From Actinomyces marmotae (GTDB lineage Bacteria; Actinomycetota; Actinomycetes; Actinomycetales; Actinomycetaceae), in contig NZ_CP053642.1 in NCBI RefSeq assembly GCF_013177295.1, forward strand, positions 1,426,001 through 1,490,000: 64,000 nucleotides of DNA, in the 5' to 3' direction. This document shows positions 1 through 7,386 of the stretch, one piece after another (the stretch's first letter is position 1; each line of letters begins with the position of its first letter). The translations under genes and the position numbers were made by a program. The notes under the pieces were generated by a model. The model worked only from the letters and a program-made list of their open reading frames with translations. It was not told the origin of the DNA and did no database searches.

Positions 1-324
1 GCCGATGACAAGGGCGGCAAGGGCACGATCGCCAGGTGGATGCGCCCCGAGGTCCTCACCGCCGTCCAGCGCCTGCGGGGCGTGGCCGAGGAGGCGGGCC
101 TGACCATGCCGCGGCTCGCGATCGCCTGGGTCCTGCAGAACCCCGCGATCTCGGCGGCCATCGTGGGAGCCTCGCGCCCCGAGCAACTGAGGGACACGGT
201 AGGGGCCTCCGGCGTCGTCCTGGACGAGGCGGTGATGCGGGCGATCGATACCGCCCTCGGCGACGTCGTCACGCGCGATCCGGCTTTGACCCGCGCCGTC
301 TCCCCCAACCCCCGCCCGGCCTGA
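1..324 (+). CDS. Aldo/keto reductase, C-terminal part (5' end outside window)
   Basis: The frame is open from the first base of the window to a TGA at 322-324, so this is the 3' end of a longer gene. The visible residues include the typical closing segment of the aldo/keto reductase TIM barrel: LAIAWVLQNP, then AAIVGASRPEQL, which matches the conserved strand/helix that contacts the 2'-phosphate of NADPH, and a final helix of the LDEAVMRAID type. The catalytic Asp-Tyr-Lys-His residues lie upstream of the window and cannot be checked. The substrate is unknown. It is convergent with pyrD. Family assignment is fairly safe; a potassium-channel beta-subunit-like member is possible. Confidence 0.75.
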   Translation, partial: ADDKGGKGTIARWMRPEVLTAVQRLRGVAEEAGLTMPRLAIAWVLQNPAISAAIVGASRPEQLRDTVGASGVVLDEAVMRAIDTALGDVVTRDPALTRAVSPNPRPA

Positions 325-380
325 TCGGTCCGGCCGGCCCCGCGCGCCGAATCCCGCCCCCTCCGGTCGAAGAAGGCGGC

Positions 381-1436
381 TCAGCGCACGGGGCGGCGGG
401 CGTGGGAGACGGCCAGGGCGCGGTTGATGCGGCCGGGCCAGGCCGGGCCGTTGTAGATGAAGGCCGAGTAGGCCTGGAGGAGGTCGGCGCCGGCCTCGAG
501 CATGAGCTCGGCGTCCATGATCGAGGAGATGCCGCCGACGCCGATGATCGTGGGCCCCTCCCCCAGTCGCGCGCGCAGGCGGCGCACGACCTCCAGGGCC
601 CGGGGCAGCAACGGCGAGCCGGACAGGCCCCCCTCACCCAGGTCATGGGCGATGGTGGTGTTGGTGGCCACCACGCCGTCGAGTTCCAGCTCGCGCACGA
701 GGTCGGCGACGGCGTCGATGTCCTCATCGGCCAAGTCCGGGGCGATCTTGACCAGGAGCGGCACGCGCCTGCGCGCGGCGGCGTCCCCGGCCTCGCGCAC
801 GGCGATGAGGATCGGCCTGAGGAACTCCACGCTCTGCAGGCTGCGCAAGCCGGGGGTGTTGGGGCTGGAGACGTTGACGACGATGTAGTCGGCCCAGCGG
901 GCCACCCGGGAGGCCGAGTAGCGGTAGTCCTCGACCGCGTCCTCAAGCGCGGCGGCCTTGGTCTTGCCGATGTTCGCGCCCACGACGATCGAGCGGCCCC
1001 TGGGCGTCGAGCGCAGGGCGCGCAGGCGGCGGGCGGCCTCATCGGCGCCGTCGTTGTTGAATCCCATGCGGTTGCGGATCGCGCGCATCTCGGGGTAGCG
1101 CCACATGCGGGGCTTGTCGTTGCCGGGCTGGGCGCGGGCGGTGAACGTGCCGACCTCGATGAAGCCGAAACCGAGCATATCCAGGCCCTCGACGGCCCTG
1201 CCCTCCTTGTCCATGCCCGCGGCCAGGCCCAGGATCCCGGGAACCGGGCGGGCGAAGGGGCCGCCCTGGGAGGCGCTGGGCACGGGCAGGCTCGGGCGGC
1301 GCCCCCACATCTGGCGCACGAGGTCGCGCACGATGGGAACGCGCCCGGTGGCCTCGATCGCGTCCAGGCAGATGTCGTGGATGATCTCAGGATCGATTCG
1401 CGTCAGCACGGTCTTGTACAGCAGGTCGTAGAGCAC
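381..1436 (-). CDS. pyrD: Quinone-dependent dihydroorotate dehydrogenase (class 2)
   Basis: Oxidises dihydroorotate to orotate in pyrimidine biosynthesis, passing electrons through FMN to membrane quinone. The 351-residue length and an N-terminal helical segment (LLYKTVLTRIDPE, residues 5-17), the quinone/membrane-contact region of class 2 enzymes, fit pyrD. Motifs in order: GMDKEGRAV near 74 for FMN phosphate/ring contacts, MGFNNDGAD near 123, NVSSPNTPGL near 188 with the class 2 catalytic serine, VKIAPDL near 229, ATNTT near 257 and GVGGISS near 299. The GTG start lies six bases after a TAGGCT -10 box and has no Shine-Dalgarno sequence, so the mRNA is probably leaderless. It is divergent from the zinc peptidase gene and stands alone, not in a pyr operon. 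Confidence 0.95.
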   Translation of the reverse strand: MLYDLLYKTVLTRIDPEIIHDICLDAIEATGRVPIVRDLVRQMWGRRPSLPVPSASQGGPFARPVPGILGLAAGMDKEGRAVEGLDMLGFGFIEVGTFTARAQPGNDKPRMWRYPEMRAIRNRMGFNNDGADEAARRLRALRSTPRGRSIVVGANIGKTKAAALEDAVEDYRYSASRVARWADYIVVNVSSPNTPGLRSLQSVEFLRPILIAVREAGDAAARRRVPLLVKIAPDLADEDIDAVADLVRELELDGVVATNTTIAHDLGEGGLSGSPLLPRALEVVRRLRARLGEGPTIIGVGGISSIMDAELMLEAGADLLQAYSAFIYNGPAWPGRINRALAVSHARRPVR

Positions 1437-1442
1437 GCGGCC

Positions 1443-1448
1443 AGCCTA
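1443..1448 (-). promoter_or_regulatory. -10 box for leaderless pyrD transcript
   Basis: On the minus strand TAGGCT is followed by six bases (GGCCGC) and the GTG start of pyrD. The same TAGGCT box with 6-7 base spacing precedes other genes here (54678, 60127), which supports a leaderless-promoter reading. No clear -35 element is visible. Confidence 0.5.
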
Positions 1449-1527
1449 CCCGTGCTCTACCAGTACCCTGGTGCCGTCACGCGCCGGAGGACCAGTCCCC
1501 CGGCTCCCGCACCGCATCGGAGGAACC

Positions 1528-2436
1528 GTGTCCTTCAACTCTGGCATCGAGCTCGACCCGAACCGGGTCTCGACGCGATCGACGGGGCGCCGCGGCGCCG
1601 CCATCGGCGGCGGGTCCGTGCTGGCGGTCATCGCCGTCATGCTGCTCTCCCAGCTCACCGGCGTGGACCTGACCGGCCTGGTGAGCCAGGACGACGGCGG
1701 GGGCGCCGCTCAGACGGGCTCATCCTCGATCGACACCTCGATATGCACCACCGGCGAGGCCGCGAACAAGCACACGCAGTGCCGCATGGTGGCCACCGCC
1801 GAGTCGCTCGACGCGGTGTGGGGCGAGCAACTGCCCGCCCAGGACGGGCGCGCCTACACCAAGCCCGGCTTCGTCCTGTGGAACGGCAACCGGGTCTCCA
1901 CCGCCTGCGGGTCCGCCAGCAGCGCCGTGGGACCCTTCTACTGCCCCGGCGACTCCACCGTCTACCTCGACATGTCCTTCTTCTCCGACATGGAGTCCCG
2001 GCTCGGCGCCAATGACACGCCCCTGGCCGAGGAGTACATCGTCGCCCATGAGTTCGGCCACCACATCCAGAACCTCCAGGGAACGATGAGCAGGACCGAC
2101 CGCTCCGGCACCGGCGCCGACTCCGACTCCGTGCGCACCGAGCTCCAGGCGGACTGCTACGCCGGCGCCTGGGTCCACCACGCCTCCACGGCCAAAGACC
2201 CCGAGACCGGCAAGCCCTTCCTCAAAACGCCCAGCGATGAGGAGATCCAGACCGCCCTCAACGCCGCCTCCGCCGTGGGCGACGACCACATCCAGCAGCG
2301 CTCCGGGGCCGGCGTCAACTCGGACTCCTGGACGCACGGCTCCTCGGAATCCCGCGTGCGCTGGTTCAAGACGGGCCTGGCGAAGGGCGACCTCAGGGCC
2401 TGCGACACCTTCGCCGTCGACGCCTCCCGGCTCTGA
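1528..2436 (+). CDS. Membrane-anchored neutral zinc metallopeptidase (YpfJ family)
   Basis: A 302-residue protein of the YpfJ/KPN_02809-like neutral zinc metallopeptidase family. After a short cytoplasmic N-terminus with basic residues (TRSTGRRGA) there is one membrane span (about residues 30-45, GSVLAVIAVMLLSQL), so the catalytic part should lie outside the cytoplasm. The zinc motif HEFGH is at residues 174-178, with ELQADCYAG downstream probably supplying the third ligand. The C-terminal RVRWFKTGLAKGD segment is typical of the family. The GTG start at 1528 is chosen because GGAGGA sits at a good distance just upstream and the family N-terminus (FNSGIELDPNR) follows directly; an in-frame start at 1471 has no ribosome site. 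Physiological substrates of this family are not established. Confidence 0.88.
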   Translation: MSFNSGIELDPNRVSTRSTGRRGAAIGGGSVLAVIAVMLLSQLTGVDLTGLVSQDDGGGAAQTGSSSIDTSICTTGEAANKHTQCRMVATAESLDAVWGEQLPAQDGRAYTKPGFVLWNGNRVSTACGSASSAVGPFYCPGDSTVYLDMSFFSDMESRLGANDTPLAEEYIVAHEFGHHIQNLQGTMSRTDRSGTGADSDSVRTELQADCYAGAWVHHASTAKDPETGKPFLKTPSDEEIQTALNAASAVGDDHIQQRSGAGVNSDSWTHGSSESRVRWFKTGLAKGDLRACDTFAVDASRL

Positions 2437-2466
2437 GGGCCGCGCGGGCCGCCGCTCTGACCGCGC

Positions 2467-3744
2467 TCAGCGCTCCCAGTGCTTGATGACGCGGCTCAAC
2501 AGCACGCCGAAGGTCGCTCCCGTCGCCACGAGGTAGGGGCCGAAGTGCTGGCGCACGAGGTTGCCCAGCGGCTTCTCCGCGACGACGATCAAGGCGGTGG
2601 ACGCCGCCATGCGCGCCGCCCGCTCCCCCGTCGCGTGGAGGGCGACCCGCCCGAGGGGCAGCCCACGCCGACCCGACTCGGCGGCGAAGAGCTTGACGGG
2701 GATGCCGGTCAGCGCCTGCATCCAGTAGCCCCTCGGGCCCCGATCCAAGTAGCGGGCGGTGGCCCCGCGCATGGCGGGACGCGTCCACGGGGCGGGTAGG
2801 CGCGCCCCGCGCGCGGCGAGGACGTGGCCCAGAAGCACGCCGCTGACTGATCCGGCGACGACGGCGGCGCCCCGTCGCCACAGCAGGCCGGGCTGGGTGA
2901 TGCCGAGCCAGACCTGGCTCATCTCCGCCATGACGGGGAAGGAGAGGGCCTCGGCCATCCCCCAGGCGAACATGACGGCGTCCCCGCGCGCCCCGCTCAT
3001 CGCCTGCGCGGCGATGGTGTGGATGTCGGAGACCGGGTAGGGCCGGCGGGGAACGCTCAGGAGGCCCGTGATCTGGGCTCGGGCCTCCTCGCTCACGGCC
3101 ACGACGTCGTCGCTCGGGGGGATCGGCTCTCCGACCCGCACCTCGACGGGCGAATAGCGGGGCATGCCACCCTTCTTCGGCATGAGCTCGCGCGAGCCCA
3201 CGAGCGCGACGGGCAGCACGGGGATACCGAAGTCCCTGGCCAGGCGGGCCGCGCCGGAGTGGAAGCGGCCGAGCTCGCCGTCGACGCTGCGCGTGCCCTC
3301 GGGGAAGATGAGAACGCTCATGGATTCGGCGACGCGGTCCTCCAGGACGCCGCGCAGCTCCTCGTAGGCGCCCTCGCCGTCGCGGCTGACAGGGTAGGCG
3401 CCGAGCAGGCCGCGGGCCACCAGTCGGCGCGAGCGCTTGACGAACCAGTAGTCCTGAGCGGCCACCGTCACCACCCGCATCATGGTCGGCGAGGCGCTCA
3501 TCAGGGCGATCGTGTCCGCGTGGGAACCGTGGTTGGCGACGACGACGTAAGGGCCGGTGGAATCGAACTCGCCCTCGACTCGCACCCCGCCGAAGGGCGC
3601 GATGACAGCGGTCCAGAACTTCTGGCGGGCGACGGCCCGCCAGGTGACCTTCGCCGGGGTGCGCACCACCGAGCGCAGGCGGGAGCCGGCCCTGCCGATC
3701 TCGGAGGCGCCCGGCAGGGTTGAGAGGGAGGATGGCAGTGGCAT
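2467..3744 (-). CDS. Lysophospholipid acyltransferase (PlsC-like) with long C-terminal extension
   Basis: 425 residues. The N-terminal 230 carry the PlsC acyltransferase domain: the catalytic HX4D motif is NHGSHAD (H72, D77), and the acceptor-phosphate motif FPEGTR is at 147-152. Such enzymes transfer an acyl chain to lysophosphatidate or a related acceptor at the membrane. The C-terminal 190 residues hold hydrophobic stretches (for example AGSVSGVLLGHVLAA) and do not match canonical PlsC, which is usually about 240 residues, so the exact acceptor is uncertain. It ends the block CDP-alcohol transferase - CdsA-like - PlsC-like, all on the minus strand; the grouping resembles the E. coli ynb genes and suggests a dedicated lipid pathway rather than bulk phosphatidate synthesis (inference). 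Confidence 0.85.
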   Translation of the reverse strand: MPLPSSLSTLPGASEIGRAGSRLRSVVRTPAKVTWRAVARQKFWTAVIAPFGGVRVEGEFDSTGPYVVVANHGSHADTIALMSASPTMMRVVTVAAQDYWFVKRSRRLVARGLLGAYPVSRDGEGAYEELRGVLEDRVAESMSVLIFPEGTRSVDGELGRFHSGAARLARDFGIPVLPVALVGSRELMPKKGGMPRYSPVEVRVGEPIPPSDDVVAVSEEARAQITGLLSVPRRPYPVSDIHTIAAQAMSGARGDAVMFAWGMAEALSFPVMAEMSQVWLGITQPGLLWRRGAAVVAGSVSGVLLGHVLAARGARLPAPWTRPAMRGATARYLDRGPRGYWMQALTGIPVKLFAAESGRRGLPLGRVALHATGERAARMAASTALIVVAEKPLGNLVRQHFGPYLVATGATFGVLLSRVIKHWER

Positions 3745-3791
3745 GGGAGCTCCTTCGGGTGTTCGGTCTGCTGGGATTGCCGCCGCGTCGA

Positions 3792-4733
3792 TCAGGCGAG
3801 CACCGCGGCCAGGGGGAGGACGAGGAGGAGGGAGTCGACACGGTCGAGCAGGCCCCCGAAACCCGGGAGCCAGTCACCGGCGTCCTTAACGCCGGCGGTG
3901 CGCTTGATGAGGGACTCCAGGAGGTCGCCGAGCACGCCGCCCACGCCGATGGCGACGACCGCCCCCAGGCTCAGCGCGCCCAGGAGGGCCAGGACGACCA
4001 CCGTGCCGGTGAGCGCTCCCGCCAGCCCGCCGACGGTCTTGTTCGGGGACAGGGGCGACAGCGGGCGGCGCGCCCAGGCGAAGCGGCGCAGGCCCGTCCC
4101 CCCGCACCAGGCGGCGACGTCGGCCGCCGCGGCGGCGAAGGCGATGAGGAAGGCGTCGTGCCACAGGACCACGAGATGGGCCAGGGACCAGCAGATCCAC
4201 ACGGAGGCGAAGCCCGTGATACTCGCCCGGCGCAGCCCATCGGCGCTGTCCCCCTGAAGAACCGCGGGCAGGGCGCACACGAGCACCATCACCGGCGCGA
4301 GTGCGAGGAGGCTAGGACTGAGCCATGCGGACACGGGGTAGGCCACCGCCAGCAGGAGCAGCAGGAGGGTCTCGGCCCTGGGCAACCGCGCCAGACGGGC
4401 GAGCTCGCGGGTGGCCTGCGCGGACAGGGCCGCGGCGAGCAGCGCCGTGGTGCCCTTTCCCGCCCAGATCGGCAGCCCGACGACGGGCACGATGATCGCC
4501 CAGGTCATCCACCGCTCGCGCAGCTCGGCCTTGTGGGCCAGCGCGACCGCCGCGCCGCTGAGCGCCAGTACCGCCAGGGTGACGCAGGCCAGCAGCACAG
4601 CCCTGCCCGTCAGGGTCAGCCCGATCCCCGGGATGGTGACGGACCAGGCGCGATCACCAAAGAGCATCCATTCGGCCCCGCCCGATGCGATGGCGGGGAT
4701 CGGTCCTGCTGGGAGGAGCGGCAGTCCGGACAT
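3792..4733 (-). CDS. Phosphatidate cytidylyltransferase (CdsA-like)
   Basis: A polytopic membrane protein of 313 residues with about eight hydrophobic spans. The C-terminal third carries the CDP-diglyceride synthase signature: SPNKTVGG, then GDLLESLIKR-AGVKD and PGFGGLLDRVDS, the segment that binds CTP and magnesium. The reaction is CTP + phosphatidate to CDP-diacylglycerol. The ATG at 4733 is preferred because it begins seven bases after the stop of the upstream CDP-alcohol transferase gene; a start at 4790 would overlap that gene by about 50 bases. The lipid trio suggests it supplies CDP-lipid to its neighbour. It may be a paralogue of the housekeeping CdsA rather than the essential copy, since it does not lie next to frr/tsf. 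Confidence 0.85.
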   Translation of the reverse strand: MSGLPLLPAGPIPAIASGGAEWMLFGDRAWSVTIPGIGLTLTGRAVLLACVTLAVLALSGAAVALAHKAELRERWMTWAIIVPVVGLPIWAGKGTTALLAAALSAQATRELARLARLPRAETLLLLLLAVAYPVSAWLSPSLLALAPVMVLVCALPAVLQGDSADGLRRASITGFASVWICWSLAHLVVLWHDAFLIAFAAAAADVAAWCGGTGLRRFAWARRPLSPLSPNKTVGGLAGALTGTVVVLALLGALSLGAVVAIGVGGVLGDLLESLIKRTAGVKDAGDWLPGFGGLLDRVDSLLLVLPLAAVLA

Positions 4734-4740
4734 GGGGCCC

Positions 4741-5382
4741 TCACTGCGCGGGTCCGGCGCCCAGCGGGCTCCCGACCTCCGGCCGGGCACCGGGCGAGGG
4801 CAGCAGACGGTGGGCGCGCGCCAGTCGAGTCCCGGCGGTGAGGATCGAGCCGGCGATGAGCAGCCATGCCGCGGGCGCCAGCCACGAGGGCACGGCCGAT
4901 GCGACGACGGCGATAAGGCATCTCTCGGTCTTCCCCAGCGGTCCGCCGTTGAGCCTCGGGGCGCCCGCGCCCGCGGCGGAGAGGCTGATGAATGTGGGCA
5001 GGGTGGCCGCGAGCGCCGCGATGAGCAGCGCGACGATGGTGGCCTGCGGGGCCCCGATCCGTGCGCCCAGGCCGACGAGCCCCGCCATCATGAGCAGGTC
5101 GGAGGCGCGGTCGCCGATCTCGTTGAGGACGAAGCCGAAGGGGCGGGACACGCCCCGGGCCCGGGCGACGGCGCCGTCGAGGTTGGCCCCGCCCAGCCGC
5201 GCGGCCAGCAGGAGGAAGGCGAGGGGCCACCAGCCCATGGCGATTGCGCCGGCGCCGAGGGCCCCGGCGATCACGCCGGCGAGGGTCCACGCGTCGGGGC
5301 TGATGCCGTGCCTCACCGACGCGTTGATGAGGAAGGTGAGCCTCCGGGTGTACCAGTGCTTGAGACTGTAGAGGGAGAGCAT
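4741..5382 (-). CDS. CDP-alcohol phosphatidyltransferase-like membrane protein, degenerate metal site
   Basis: 213 residues with about six membrane spans. It aligns with the CDP-alcohol phosphatidyltransferase family, whose motif is D-xx-DG-xx-AR-x8-G-xxx-D-xxx-D. Here D69-G70, A73-R74, G83 and D91 are present, but the first Asp is Ala66 and the third is Asn87 (read directly from the bases around 5118-5185). In the family these acidic residues hold the two metal ions, and the last Asp is the catalytic base. The protein is therefore either a divergent transferase or an inactive relative. It is first in the minus-strand lipid trio, and its ATG follows TAGCCT by six bases (leaderless). The substrate alcohol cannot be told. 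Confidence 0.72.
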   Translation of the reverse strand: MLSLYSLKHWYTRRLTFLINASVRHGISPDAWTLAGVIAGALGAGAIAMGWWPLAFLLLAARLGGANLDGAVARARGVSRPFGFVLNEIGDRASDLLMMAGLVGLGARIGAPQATIVALLIAALAATLPTFISLSAAGAGAPRLNGGPLGKTERCLIAVVASAVPSWLAPAAWLLIAGSILTAGTRLARAHRLLPSPGARPEVGSPLGAGPAQ

Positions 5383-5388
5383 GACTCG

Positions 5389-5394
5389 AGGCTA
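5389..5394 (-). promoter_or_regulatory. -10 box for leaderless lipid-operon transcript
   Basis: TAGCCT on the minus strand, six bases (CGAGTC) upstream of the ATG at 5382, with no Shine-Dalgarno sequence. It has the same architecture as the boxes at 1443, 21659 and 60127. Confidence 0.5.
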
Positions 5395-5524
5395 GCAAGG
5401 CAGCGGCGCGAGATCGTGGAAAACGCCTGGGCACTGATGGGGAGCGCTGCACACGGGCGCCCGGGCGGGGCGCCCGGGGGCGCTCCGGGCGCCTTTTCCC
5501 GCGGCGGTGCCGCCCTCGTCCTGC

Positions 5525-5530
5525 CACACT
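5525..5530 (+). promoter_or_regulatory. Possible -10 element (CACACT) before the MerR gene
   Basis: CACACTGGGC lies six bases before the ATG of the MerR regulator, and the same ten bases recur at 6383-6392 before the ABC ATPase gene. The first base departs from TAnnnT. The shared sequence may be a common promoter element or part of a regulator site. Confidence 0.3.
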
Positions 5531-5536
5531 GGGCGC

Positions 5537-6358
5537 ATGCGAGTCGCGGAGATCGCCCGGCTGACGGGCACCACGGTGCGGGCGGTGCGCCACTACCACT
5601 CCCTCGGGCTGCTGCCGGTTCCCGCCGAGCGCGGTGGCTGGCGGGATTACGACCTGAGCCACGTGGCGCGCCTGTCGCGCATCCGCTGGCTGGTGCGGGC
5701 CGGGGTGCCGCTGAGCGCCGTCGCCCGTGTGCTCGACGGCGTGGAGGGGGGCGGTCCCGGCGCCGATCACGCGCCGCCCGAGGCCGTCGGCGCCGATGAG
5801 GATCCGGTGAGCCGCGATCTCGCCGCGGCCCTGACCTCCGTGGAGGCCCATTTGGAGGAGGTCACCGCTCAGCGCGACATGCTCGCCGCGCTGCTGGAGC
5901 GCTCTCGTGAGGGGATGTCGGTGAGCCCGATGCCCCCGCGCATGGCCGCGTTCTTCGATCGCATGGAGGCGGCGGCACCCGATGAGCGGACCCGGGCAGC
6001 TGTGAGGGCGGATCGCGACGCCGTCGATCTGGCCTGCTACCGGGGGCAGATGCCCGCGGAGGCGGAGTTCCTCTTCCCCGTCCCGGGCACCGATGATGAC
6101 GCCGCCACCCTGGCGGACTACGGGAGGGCCAGCGAGGGGCTGGACGAGGAAGAGGCCGAGGCGATGGCCGCCGAGACGGTCAGCCGACTCATCCGACGCG
6201 CGGGGCCCGAGCGCCTGCGCGACCTGGCCCGGTCCGCGGACCGGGAGGCCATTCGCGCGGTCTTCCAGCTCTTCGCCTCCTTCGAGCAGTTGGGCTCCGT
6301 TTACGCCCGTGCTCTGGAGCGCAGACTGCTGGAGGCGATCGATAACTGGGGCCCGTAG
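5537..6358 (+). CDS. MerR-family transcriptional regulator
   Basis: 273 residues. The N-terminal 70 form a MerR winged helix-turn-helix: VAEIARLTGTTVRAVRHYHS is the DNA-reading helix pair and the basic wing GGWRDYD follows. A helical dimerisation segment comes next, and the C-terminal 130 residues have no metal-binding cysteines, so a heavy-metal sensor is unlikely; a drug- or small-molecule-binding domain is more probable. It sits just upstream of an ABC-2 exporter on the same strand, so it probably controls that exporter (inference). The ATG at 5537 is chosen because the MerR domain begins there; it lacks a clear ribosome site and may be leaderless. Confidence 0.88.
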   Translation: MRVAEIARLTGTTVRAVRHYHSLGLLPVPAERGGWRDYDLSHVARLSRIRWLVRAGVPLSAVARVLDGVEGGGPGADHAPPEAVGADEDPVSRDLAAALTSVEAHLEEVTAQRDMLAALLERSREGMSVSPMPPRMAAFFDRMEAAAPDERTRAAVRADRDAVDLACYRGQMPAEAEFLFPVPGTDDDAATLADYGRASEGLDEEEAEAMAAETVSRLIRRAGPERLRDLARSADREAIRAVFQLFASFEQLGSVYARALERRLLEAIDNWGP

Positions 6359-6382
6359 CGCGGCCTGGGCTCCGGGCGGCCG

Positions 6383-6388
6383 CACACT
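6383..6388 (+). promoter_or_regulatory. Possible -10 element (CACACT) before the ABC ATPase gene
   Basis: Second copy of CACACTGGGC, here eight bases before the GTG at 6397. If functional it would let the exporter be transcribed separately from the MerR gene. Confidence 0.28.
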
Positions 6389-6396
6389 GGGCTTGC

Positions 6397-7386
6397 GTGC
6401 GACGCAGCGTCACACCCGACGCTAGGGGCATGAGAGCATCCGGTCCCCCAGCCATCGAGGTCACGGGCCTGGTGAAGGCCTTCGGGCGCCACAGGGCGCT
6501 GGACGGGCTCAACCTGACGGTCCCCCCGGGGCAGATCCACGGGTTCCTGGGTCCCAACGGGGCGGGCAAGTCCACGACGATCCGCGTGCTGCTCGGCATG
6601 TACCGACGCGACGCCGGAACCGCGCGCGTGCTCGGCCTCGATCCCGCGCGAGACGCGCGGATGATCACCAGAAGGAGCGCCTACGTGCCCGGCGACGTCG
6701 CCCTGTGGCCGGGCCTGACCGGCGGCCAGGCGCTCGATGCCCTGGCGGGCCTGCGCGGCGCCCGGGATCAGCGCCGCGAGGCCGAGCTCATCGAGGCCTT
6801 CCAGCTCGACCCCTCCAAGCCCATGCGCTCCTACTCCAAGGGAAACCGTCAGAAGGTCATGCTCGTGGCCGCCCTGGCGGCACCCTGCGAGTTGCTCATC
6901 CTCGACGAGCCGACCTCCGGGCTCGATCCCCTCCAATCGGAGGTCTTCGTCGAGGCGGTGGGTCAGGCCGCGGGCCAGGGACGGACCGTCCTCATGTCGA
7001 GCCACATCATGGCGGAGGTGGATCGGCTGTGCGACGCGGTGACGATCGTCAAGGACGGCCGCGCCGTCGAATCCGGGTCCATGTCCGAACTGCGCCATCT
7101 CAGATCGTCGCGCATCACCTGCCGTCTGCCTCAGGGCAGCCGCGTGGACCCTGCCTGGGAACCTCGTGGCGGGCCCGCTCACGGCGCCTCCGACGACTTG
7201 CCCGCGCATCAGTCCCCGTCCTCGCCCGCTCCCGACGCCGATGGACGCTTCACCGCGTCGGTGCCCGCTGAGCGGGTGGCGGGGCTCCTGACCGCCCTGA
7301 TCGATGCGGGTGCCCAGGAGATCACCTGCGCGCCGGTCTCGCTCGACGAGGTCTTCCTCGAGCACTACCAGGCGGGTGCCCGATGA
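6397..7386 (+). CDS. ABC-2 type exporter, ATP-binding subunit
   Basis: 329 residues if the GTG at 6397 is used; the ATG at 6430, preceded by AGGGG, is an equally plausible start. Walker A is GPNGAGKST (52-60), the signature is YSKGNRQK, which replaces LSGGQ as is usual in drug/antibiotic exporter ATPases, Walker B is LLILDEPTSGLDP and the switch histidine is in MSSHIMAE. The C-terminal 100 residues form the accessory domain common in this subfamily. It couples ATP hydrolysis to export through the permease encoded next, with which it overlaps by four bases (ATGA). The substrate is unknown; antibiotic or lipid-like molecules are typical for this type. Confidence 0.92.
   Translation: MRRSVTPDARGMRASGPPAIEVTGLVKAFGRHRALDGLNLTVPPGQIHGFLGPNGAGKSTTIRVLLGMYRRDAGTARVLGLDPARDARMITRRSAYVPGDVALWPGLTGGQALDALAGLRGARDQRREAELIEAFQLDPSKPMRSYSKGNRQKVMLVAALAAPCELLILDEPTSGLDPLQSEVFVEAVGQAAGQGRTVLMSSHIMAEVDRLCDAVTIVKDGRAVESGSMSELRHLRSSRITCRLPQGSRVDPAWEPRGGPAHGASDDLPAHQSPSSPAPDADGRFTASVPAERVAGLLTALIDAGAQEITCAPVSLDEVFLEHYQAGAR

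Noticed and set aside
36..2015. 659-residue open frame on the plus strand
   Set aside because: It runs antisense through pyrD and out of frame through the zinc peptidase; composition is Arg/Gly/Pro-rich with no domain. A GC-driven shadow.
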